5,368 nt of DNA from Anaerolineales bacterium (GTDB taxonomy: Bacteria > Chloroflexota > Anaerolineae > Anaerolineales > Villigracilaceae), in NCBI GenBank assembly GCA_020847355.1, contig JADLCG010000072.1, positions 1-5,368 of the forward strand. Reading direction: 5' to 3'. Below are positions 1 through 4,001 of the stretch, in pieces. The number at the start of each line of letters is the position of its first letter. Within the stretch, counting starts at the first letter, position 1. Both the position numbers and the translations under genes were made by a program. The notes beneath the pieces are model-generated. The model ran no database searches, had not been told where the DNA came from, and was given only the letters and a program-made list of their open reading frames with translations.

Positions 1-275
1 CGCTCAACCCACGGCGTGAAACCAAGCACGCTGGCTTCGCCGCCGCTAGGATGCAAAATGCCCGTGAGCATTTTGATCGTTGTGGATTTGCCCGCGCCGT
101 TAGGACCGATAAAGCCAAGCGTTTCTCCCGCCTCCATTTGAAAGGAAAGCCCTTTGACCGCAACTGCAAAACTATAATCCGGTTTGATCAGCGAGCGCAG
201 AGAAGCGCCTAGCCCTGCGGCTTTGCGTTTGGTTTGAAAAGTCTTTTGCAGGTTACGAACTTGGATGGCGGTCAT
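1..275 (-). CDS. ABC-2-type exporter ATP-binding protein, N-terminal part (cut by window edge)
   Basis: This is the ATPase subunit of an ABC transporter, which would hydrolyse ATP on the inner face of the membrane to drive a partner permease. Only the first 91 codons are present. Seen: a start ATG at 275-273, a Walker A motif GPNGAGKST at residues 57-65, and the typical continuation KMLTGILHPSGGEASVLG. Between the first beta strand and Walker A lies a long segment (about residues 15-40, with GLGASLRSLI) that is longer than in most ABC ATPases. That insertion and the GFTPW end are characteristic of the uncharacterised export ATPases of COG4586, which normally pair with two ABC-2 permease genes. 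Such permease genes would be expected beyond the left edge; this is inference. The bases before the start show no clear Shine-Dalgarno. Walker B, signature and H-loop lie outside the window, so activity cannot be judged. The substrate is unknown. Confidence 0.93.
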   Translation of the reverse strand, partial: MTAIQVRNLQKTFQTKRKAAGLGASLRSLIKPDYSFAVAVKGLSFQMEAGETLGFIGPNGAGKSTTIKMLTGILHPSGGEASVLGFTPWVE

Positions 276-294
276 GTTGTTGTAAAATGGGGGA

Positions 295-303
295 GTTATA
301 TCA
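295..303 (-). promoter_or_regulatory. Possible extended -10 promoter for the ABC ATPase gene
   Basis: On the minus strand this reads TGATATAAC, which fits the extended -10 pattern TGnTATAAT with one mismatch. Transcription would begin near 288, leaving a leader of roughly 13 nt before the ATG at 275. No -35 box resembling TTGACA is found at 16-18 bp, which is tolerated with extended -10 promoters. The call rests on motif match alone. Confidence 0.3.
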
Positions 304-312
304 ACTTGATTT

Positions 313-318
313 TATAAT
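313..318 (+). promoter_or_regulatory. Possible -10 box (TATAAT) for the lipoprotein-sirtuin operon
   Basis: A perfect TATAAT lies 65 bp before the first lipoprotein start, in the 107-bp divergent gap between the ABC gene and the plus-strand operon. No recognisable -35 box sits at the right distance (the bases there are G-rich). The leader would be about 58 nt. Another weak candidate pair downstream (TTGATC at 331-336) has no well-spaced -10. The gap is AT-rich and must hold the operon promoter, but its exact place is uncertain. Confidence 0.25.
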
Positions 319-369
319 GGCGTTTCAAAATTGATCCGAAGCGCTGAATATTTTTTCAATTATAGCTTG

Positions 370-376
370 AAAGAGG
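370..376 (+). promoter_or_regulatory. Ribosome binding site of first lipoprotein gene
   Basis: AAAGAGG lies 6 nt before the ATG at 383. It fixes this start over the out-of-frame ATG at 379 and over the longer overlapping frame that opens at 331, which has no such site and no family-like protein. Confidence 0.6.
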
Positions 377-382
377 TTATGA

Positions 383-1057
383 ATGCGGAAGAATTTGATT
401 GTTTGGGGCTTGGCGTTGAGTTTAATGATTCAAGCCTGCGGGAATATTCAGGATTTACTCCCGGCGACGCAAACGCCCGCCCCAACTGCTACGGCGACGA
501 TCACGCTTCCGCCCAGCCCAACCGCCACCTTGACGCGCACGTCGCTCCCCACGCCGACTACGACTATCGTCCATTTTGCCACGCAAGACCCCAACCTGCC
601 GACTTCCACCTTTGCGCCAATCCCGATCATCATCGAAGGCGGAATCACCGCTACGCCTCTGCCGATTTATATTACGCCGACGCTTTTCAGACCCGGCATT
701 GGTTTTCTTTCTGTAGGTATTTCTGAAAATAAAATCTTTTGGGGTTCGTGCAAACACAACCGCACGACCATCACCGCGATTGTCGAAGATGAAGATGAAG
801 TTTTCAGCGTAGTTATTTTTACTTATGTCCGCGCCGCTAACCGCGATGATTCCACGCCGTGGACGACCGGCAATGTGATGCACGATCACCGTGACGGCAC
901 GTACACATACGTCATGTATGGGAGCGAAGTGGAAGGACATAATCATTATAAAAATTCGTGGGTGGTCTTTCAACTGGTGGCGACGGACATCGAAGGGCGC
1001 GAAGTTGGGCGCACGCGAATTTACGATCAATCCATCGCGCTTTCTCCGTGCGAATGA
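383..1057 (+). CDS. Lipoprotein with Thr/Pro linker and Cys-bounded C-terminal domain (paralogue 1)
   Basis: Predicted membrane-anchored lipoprotein of 224 residues with no known function. Seen: a short signal peptide (R2, K3, then a hydrophobic stretch 5-16) ending in a lipobox-like IQAC with Cys19 as the lipidation site; a Thr/Pro/Ala-rich flexible linker from about 28 to 65 with a further Pro-rich stretch to about 104; and a compact domain from Cys123 to Cys223. That domain has alternating hydrophobic strands (ITAIV, VFSVVIFTYV, VVFQLVAT) that suggest an Ig/fibronectin-like beta sandwich; the fold is inference. The two cysteines could form a disulfide closing the domain. The same Cys-to-Cys domain occurs in the next gene (100 versus 99 residues between the cysteines), including the shared KNxWVx(F/Y)QLVAT block at 190-201, so the two arose by duplication. 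A good Shine-Dalgarno supports the start. It is first in an operon with the second lipoprotein and a sirtuin gene. The linker architecture is common in Anaerolineae surface proteins. Confidence 0.86.
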   Translation: MRKNLIVWGLALSLMIQACGNIQDLLPATQTPAPTATATITLPPSPTATLTRTSLPTPTTTIVHFATQDPNLPTSTFAPIPIIIEGGITATPLPIYITPTLFRPGIGFLSVGISENKIFWGSCKHNRTTITAIVEDEDEVFSVVIFTYVRAANRDDSTPWTTGNVMHDHRDGTYTYVMYGSEVEGHNHYKNSWVVFQLVATDIEGREVGRTRIYDQSIALSPCE

Positions 1058-1071
1058 TAAAGGATGCTTGA

Positions 1072-1770
1072 ATGAAAAAGATATTAGTTCTCCTCAGCGC
1101 TTCAATTTTGATTTTAGCTTGCGGCTTTAACCCCGAGCAATTTTTATACGACCCCACGCTCACGCCGCGACCAACCGTCACTTCAACGCTAACCTCCACG
1201 ATCACGCCAACCTTTACGCCCGTCACGCCATCCGCGACTTATACGCTCACGCCAACTTTGATTGGCTACAAAACCATCACGCCCACGCCAGCGGAATCGG
1301 CGACGCCGACAGCCTTCACGCCGTTCAACCAAATCACGCCGGATACAAAAACTCCGACGATCTCCATGCAAGGCTTTGTCACTATATTTTTATCCGCCGC
1401 TGAATTTTATAAAAAAGGTTGCGAGCCGGGCACGGTCAAATTTACGGCGCAAGTGGCGGATGCTTCCAGCGTGAATTTTGTCGTTTTGTTTGTGCGCTTT
1501 CGGAGCAAACAATCGGGCAACACCAGCGAGTGGACGAGCATAGGTATGCAACCGCTTGGCAACGGCACATTCGCGTATGAACTCACGCCGGATGAAATGA
1601 AAGCCGTGAATTCATTCAAAAACGCTTGGGTAGAATATCAATTGGTTGCCACGAATTTAGACGCGAAAGAATTAGGTCATACGGCGACTTTCTCCGAGAA
1701 GCTGACTCTGCTGGATTGCGCGCCCACGCCCACAGTCACGCCGGAAGCGACAGCCACTGCCTCTAAGTAA
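1072..1770 (+). CDS. Lipoprotein with Thr/Pro linker and Cys-bounded C-terminal domain (paralogue 2)
   Basis: Predicted lipoprotein of 232 residues, paralogous to the gene just upstream. Seen: K2, K3, a hydrophobic core 4-15, lipobox ILAC with Cys17 as the lipid-modified residue; a long Thr/Pro linker from about 28 to 95; and a domain from Cys117 to Cys216 with strands VKFTAQV and VNFVVLFVRF and the shared block KNAWVEYQLVAT at 183-194. Unlike paralogue 1, it continues past the second cysteine with a second Thr/Pro/Ala tail (about 218-232) and two lysine-poor, disordered-looking turns. The start is supported by AAAGGA at 1059-1064, 7 nt before the ATG. It begins 14 nt after the previous stop and its own stop overlaps the sirtuin start, so co-transcription is very likely. 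Its role is unknown; a surface binding or adhesion-like function would be inference only. Sequence divergence between the two copies at DNA level is large, so the duplication is old. Confidence 0.88.
   Translation: MKKILVLLSASILILACGFNPEQFLYDPTLTPRPTVTSTLTSTITPTFTPVTPSATYTLTPTLIGYKTITPTPAESATPTAFTPFNQITPDTKTPTISMQGFVTIFLSAAEFYKKGCEPGTVKFTAQVADASSVNFVVLFVRFRSKQSGNTSEWTSIGMQPLGNGTFAYELTPDEMKAVNSFKNAWVEYQLVATNLDAKELGHTATFSEKLTLLDCAPTPTVTPEATATASK
1153..1356 (+). repeat. Low-complexity Thr/Pro-coding stretch
   Basis: This part of the second lipoprotein gene is built from recurring ACGCC/ACGCT units. The 11-mer ACGCTCACGCC occurs at 1156-1166 and again at 1243-1253. It encodes the flexible Thr/Pro linker (residues about 28-95). 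A shorter stretch of the same kind lies at about 464-580 in paralogue 1. The bias also keeps the opposite strand open, which produces long but spurious reverse frames. Confidence 0.55.
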
Positions 1771-1772
1771 TG
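1768..1772 (+). other. TAATG stop/start overlap between lipoprotein 2 and sirtuin genes
   Basis: The TAA stop of the lipoprotein gene shares its last A with the ATG of the sirtuin gene. No purine-rich Shine-Dalgarno is visible in the 20 bases before it, so translation of the sirtuin probably relies on reinitiation by ribosomes finishing the lipoprotein. A second ATG follows at 1773, and either could be used. Confidence 0.6.
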
Positions 1773-2510
1773 ATGAACATCCCGCCTGAATTATTGGCGA
1801 TCTTACGCAAGGTAGAGCGCGTCGCCTCCTTAACTGGAGCCGGAGTCTCCCAAGAGAGCGGGCTACGCACTTTTAGAGATTCGCAAGACGGCTTATGGTC
1901 AAAATATGATCCAACAGAATTAGCCACGCCGGAAGCCTTTGCCCGCGATCCAAAATTGGTTTGGGATTGGTACGCTTGGCGCAGGGAAGCGATTAAGGGA
2001 GCGCGCCCTAATGCGGGGCATTATGCTTTAGTCCAAATGGAATCTAAAATTTTAGATTTCACTTTGATTACTCAAAATGTAGACGGTTTGCATCGCTTTG
2101 CCGGCAGTGAAAATATTTATGAACTGCACGGCAATATCAATCGCGTGCGCTGTTCAATTTGCAGAACTTTTGCAGAGGTATGGGAAGAAGATACGGAAGT
2201 TGTTCCCCAGTGTAAACAATGCGGCGGTTTGCTTCGCCCAGACGTAGTTTGGTTTGGCGAAGCGCTTCCGCAAGGCGAGTTGGAAGCGGCGGCGCGCGCG
2301 TCTAAAGCATCTCAGGTTTTTCTTTCAATTGGCACGTCTGGCGTGGTTCAGCCTGCCGCTTCTTTGGCGCGCGCCGCGCAAGCCAATGGCGCAATCCTGA
2401 TCGAGATCAACGCCGAAGCGACTCCGCTGACTCCGCAAGTGGATTATTTTTTTCAAGGAAAATCCGGCGAAGTTTTACCGGAGCTAGTTCAGGCAATTTG
2501 GGGTAAATAG
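1770..2510 (+). CDS. cobB: Sir2-family NAD-dependent protein deacylase (CobB/SIRT5-like)
   Basis: Sirtuin of 246 residues, the usual length for bacterial CobB. It would transfer acyl groups from protein lysines to NAD+, giving nicotinamide and O-acyl-ADP-ribose, in the cytosol. Seen in order: NAD-binding GAGVSQESG at 23-31 followed by TFRD (34-37); TQNVD at 101-105; catalytic His120 in ELHGN; a zinc site of Cys128, Cys131, Cys148 and Cys151; RPDVVWFGE at 156-164; GTSG at 188-191; and the nucleotide-binding IEINAE at 211-216. Tyr68 and Arg71 form the YxxR motif that in SIRT5 and E. coli CobB binds the carboxylate of succinyl- or malonyl-lysine. Desuccinylase/demalonylase activity beside deacetylation is therefore likely; this is inference from the family. 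All key residues are intact. The start overlaps the preceding lipoprotein stop, with a second ATG one codon on. It is the last gene of its operon. No regulatory signal of its own is visible. Confidence 0.96.
   Translation: MMNIPPELLAILRKVERVASLTGAGVSQESGLRTFRDSQDGLWSKYDPTELATPEAFARDPKLVWDWYAWRREAIKGARPNAGHYALVQMESKILDFTLITQNVDGLHRFAGSENIYELHGNINRVRCSICRTFAEVWEEDTEVVPQCKQCGGLLRPDVVWFGEALPQGELEAAARASKASQVFLSIGTSGVVQPAASLARAAQANGAILIEINAEATPLTPQVDYFFQGKSGEVLPELVQAIWGK
2041..2058. repeat. Perfect 18-bp palindrome inside the sirtuin gene
   Basis: AATCTAAAATTTTAGATT is self-complementary over all 18 bases, with no spacer. It lies within codons 91-96 of the sirtuin gene, in a locally AT-rich stretch. 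It could be coincidence from the codons for Ser-Lys-Ile-Leu-Asp, or a binding site for a dimeric protein. No function is claimed. Confidence 0.5.
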
Positions 2511-2511
2511 A

Positions 2512-2760
2512 TCAATCTTGCTTTTCAACGACGACAGTCGCTTCTGTGAGCAAAGCGGCAATCGCGCCGACTGCGGCAAGTTGCGGGGCAAGCAAAACGC
2601 CCGCCACGCCAAAAGTCATTGGGAATTCCATCAAGGTTTTGCCGTCTTTATCTTTGATAATCACTTTGCGGATATTGCCCGCATGAATCAATTCTTTGAT
2701 GCGGGCGAGCAATTTCTCGCCTTCGACTTTGAATTCTTCAGTGCGAAAATTTTCAGGCAT
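2512..2760 (-). CDS. DUF4342 family protein
   Basis: Small protein of 82 residues, a typical length for the DUF4342 family, whose function is unknown. Seen: a charged amphipathic N-terminal half (EEFKVEGEKLLARIKELI at 8-25), a short strand-like stretch RKVIIKDKDGKTLMEFP at 31-47, and a hydrophobic Gly/Ala-rich segment at about 48-71 (GVAGVLLAP, AAVGAIAALL), closed by TVVVEK. The hydrophobic segment is long enough for a membrane helix, but Pro59 splits it, so membrane association is possible rather than shown. The N-terminal half recalls UBA-like helical modules, which is a weak impression only. It is the last gene of a three-gene minus-strand set, 11 nt after the PPOX-type gene, with a clear Shine-Dalgarno. 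It ends one base from the stop of the convergent sirtuin gene. Family assignment is from pattern recognition of the characteristic KVIIKDKDGKTL and ApxLAAVGAIAALLT sections. Confidence 0.9.
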   Translation of the reverse strand: MPENFRTEEFKVEGEKLLARIKELIHAGNIRKVIIKDKDGKTLMEFPMTFGVAGVLLAPQLAAVGAIAALLTEATVVVEKQD

Positions 2761-2767
2761 AACTATT

Positions 2768-2774
2768 TCCTTTA
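2768..2774 (-). promoter_or_regulatory. Ribosome binding site of DUF4342 gene, overlapping the previous stop codon
   Basis: On the minus strand TAAAGGA combines the TAA stop of the PPOX-type gene (2774-2772) with the AAAGGA site for the next gene, 7 nt before its ATG at 2760. The overlap implies that the two genes are translated from one message. Confidence 0.6.
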
Positions 2775-3344
2775 TTCAAACCACTTCTCGTCGAGCGGAG
2801 TCCATTCAGCGCTTTGATCGGCGCGGTCCGCCCAATTTTCTTTGCCGCTCCACGCCTCAATCTTGATGGCGTAAATGGATGTGGTGGTCAATTCTTTTTC
2901 GGTAATTTCACGATACTCTTTGCCCGCCGTCATTTGCGGAAAATATTTTCCGATCAGCCCATACAATAATCTTTTCGCTTCTTCAGGCTCTTCCACTACT
3001 CTTGCCGTGCCAAAAACTAAAACACTGCGGAATTGAAGCGAGAACTCCAGCGCGACGTTGGACGGTAAAAACTTGCCCAACTCGCTCGCCTCAAAACTGA
3101 CCTTTGGGTTGCTCTCAATATTTGAGCGGACTCTCCCGACGATATGCGAGTGAAATACAATTTGGTGATTTTCTTCGTCATACCAAAAAGCGCTGGTGTT
3201 GATAAATGGTTGAGCGTTTTCTGTAGTCGCTATATGCCCAGATTGGGCTTTGGCGAGAAACGCTTTGATCCAAGTTTCGTCTTGAGTCAGATGCGGGCGG
3301 CGCTGGTGCGCGGTTGGGCTTTGATTTTGATAATTGCGCGGCAT
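2772..3344 (-). CDS. Pyridoxamine 5'-phosphate oxidase-fold flavin-binding protein (NimA-like)
   Basis: Protein of 190 residues with the split-barrel fold of the PPOX/FMN-binding superfamily, probably a cytosolic flavin (FMN or F420) protein. Seen: a basic N-terminus with RRPHL at 15-19; the entry strand SGHIATTENAQPFINTSAFW at 35-54; IVFHSHIVGRVRSNI at 62-76, where the HSH and GR positions match the phosphate-binding part of NimA-type members; PKVSFEAS at 80-87; the barrel strand RSVLVFGTARVVEE at 106-119; and C-terminal TSIYAIKIEAWSGKENW at 155-171. The fold is clear, but the reaction is not: members include true PNP oxidases, nitroimidazole reductases and reductases of small quinones, and the pathway residues of PdxH are not evident, so vitamin B6 synthesis is unlikely. 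It starts 3 nt after the membrane-protein stop, with a weak AAAAGAG site 10 nt before the ATG. It belongs to the same transcript as its neighbours. Confidence 0.9.
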   Translation of the reverse strand: MPRNYQNQSPTAHQRRPHLTQDETWIKAFLAKAQSGHIATTENAQPFINTSAFWYDEENHQIVFHSHIVGRVRSNIESNPKVSFEASELGKFLPSNVALEFSLQFRSVLVFGTARVVEEPEEAKRLLYGLIGKYFPQMTAGKEYREITEKELTTTSIYAIKIEAWSGKENWADRADQSAEWTPLDEKWFE

Positions 3345-3347
3345 ACG

Positions 3348-3947
3348 TTATTTTCTCTTTTGCAGTAAGAAATATTTGTAAATAGATAAGTGAGCCGCCA
3401 TGCTGAGAACCGCCCCAGCCAGCGCCAGCATCCAGCTATAAAACCTTGAGTAGAACCCAATCCCAAATAAGAAGAAGTAGACCGCGGCCCCGAACATCAA
3501 GCCGCTCAGAATAGCGACTTCAATTGTCTGCTGGTAGGAGAGGCTGTTCCGCTTGTAGAGTAGCGGCATCGAACTCTCCCGCCAGCGAAAGGCTTTGGCT
3601 AACCCCTTATCTTTGCTGATGAAATATTCTTTGATTTGATTCAAGGCGGTCATTGATTCGTACCAAGCGGCGCGTAAGCGAGCGAGTTGAATTACGGTTA
3701 ACCCGCCGAGTATGGTGAGCATGAGGAACAATCCGCTATAGACGAAGTTTAGCTCGATGAAAGCTTCGTTCATATTGAAGAGTTGAGCGCTAAAAAGCGC
3801 CGCCACCAATGAACCGACTGCGACTAAATAAAAAGAAGCGACTCGCGCGCGGTCCTCATTGGCTTGAAGCGCCGAATTGGCGATATATTCATATTCTGCA
3901 ATCAGAATATCGTTACTTGCATTGGTGATGTTTGATTTTGTAGGCAT
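3348..3947 (-). CDS. Four-TM integral membrane protein of unknown function
   Basis: I do not recognise a named family. From the ATG at 3947 the protein has 199 residues. Seen: a polar N-terminus with a conserved-looking helix EYEYIANSALQANEDRARV (about 18-36); two membrane segments at about 36-54 and 67-89 forming a hairpin; a soluble stretch of about 50 residues (90-141) rich in Arg, Lys and aromatic residues (RLRAAWYESM, EYFISKDKG, FRWRESS); two further segments at about 142-165 and 172-194; and a basic end, QKRK. The frame stays open upstream to an ATG at 3992, but those 15 extra codons run through a perfect inverted repeat and over the TATAAT box, so I prefer the inner start, which would be leaderless. 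Its position ahead of the PPOX-type and DUF4342 genes (3 nt to the first) implies shared expression. The layout of two TM hairpins around a soluble loop loosely recalls SLATT effectors, but no effector partner is present and I do not propose that. Confidence 0.8.
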   Translation of the reverse strand: MPTKSNITNASNDILIAEYEYIANSALQANEDRARVASFYLVAVGSLVAALFSAQLFNMNEAFIELNFVYSGLFLMLTILGGLTVIQLARLRAAWYESMTALNQIKEYFISKDKGLAKAFRWRESSMPLLYKRNSLSYQQTIEVAILSGLMFGAAVYFFLFGIGFYSRFYSWMLALAGAVLSMAAHLSIYKYFLLQKRK

Positions 3948-3953
3948 GACCCC

Positions 3954-3959
3954 ATTATA
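3954..3959 (-). promoter_or_regulatory. -10 box (TATAAT) giving a probable leaderless transcript
   Basis: On the minus strand a perfect TATAAT is followed by six bases and then the ATG at 3947, so transcription would start at or next to the first base of the start codon. No Shine-Dalgarno is present, which agrees with a leaderless message. The bases at the -35 distance (GGTCAC, 3982-3977) do not match TTGACA and lie within the inverted repeat, so an activator or repressor there is conceivable. It would drive the membrane protein, PPOX-type and DUF4342 genes. Confidence 0.5.
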
Positions 3960-3962
3960 GAC

Positions 3963-3993
3963 GATGGACGTTAGGCGTGACCTAACGTCCATC
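3963..3993. repeat. Perfect 13-bp inverted repeat: terminator hairpin or operator
   Basis: GATGGACGTTAGG (3963-3975) and its exact complement (3981-3993) flank a 5-base spacer, CGTGA. It begins 8 nt after the aminopeptidase stop, the place expected for a terminator stem-loop, but on the minus strand it is followed by CGTCTATAAT, not a U-tract, so it is not a classical intrinsic terminator. It also covers the -35 position of the promoter for the next gene, as an operator would. The structure itself is certain; its role is open. Confidence 0.9.
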
Positions 3994-4001
3994 TCGGATT
4001 G

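Noticed and set aside
331..726. Open plus-strand frame of 131 codons overlapping the first lipoprotein gene
   Set aside because: It has no ribosome site, and its product is rich in His, Asp, Ala and Arg, as expected from reading Thr/Pro codons out of frame. The overlapping frame has a signal peptide and a paralogue next door.
455..1030. Long minus-strand frame of 191 codons opposite the first lipoprotein
   Set aside because: An Arg/Gly-rich product that arises from the complement of GC-rich Thr/Pro codons. It has no domain, no ribosome site and lies entirely antisense to a well-supported gene. The shorter reverse frames at 448-648, 912-1226 and 1189-1371 are rejected for the same reason.
1153..1356. 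Recurring ACGCC units as a CRISPR or tandem-repeat array
   Set aside because: The units are irregular codon-level repeats in phase with a Thr/Pro linker, without constant-length repeats or spacers.
2463..2482. Small hairpin near the end of the sirtuin gene as a terminator
   Set aside because: TCCGG and CCGGA form only a 5-bp stem with a 10-base loop, lie within the coding sequence, and have no following T-tract on either strand.
1770..2510. Anti-phage Sir2 (Thoeris, DSR or pAgo-associated type)
   Set aside because: The protein is a complete, single-domain, zinc-containing CobB-like deacylase with the substrate motif. Defence Sir2 domains usually lack the zinc module, are fused to other domains, and stand beside TIR or Argonaute genes, none of which is present.
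3348..3947. SLATT-type defence effector
   Set aside because: The TM-hairpin layout is only loosely similar, and no nucleotidyltransferase, SLOG, TIR or reverse transcriptase partner gene is nearby. The neighbours are metabolic in character.
3948..3992. Upstream ATG at 3992 as the start of the membrane protein
   Set aside because: The extra 15 codons translate the inverted repeat and the TATAAT region, and the ATG lies within an arm of the repeat with no ribosome site. The inner ATG at 3947 fits the promoter geometry. The longer form cannot be fully excluded.
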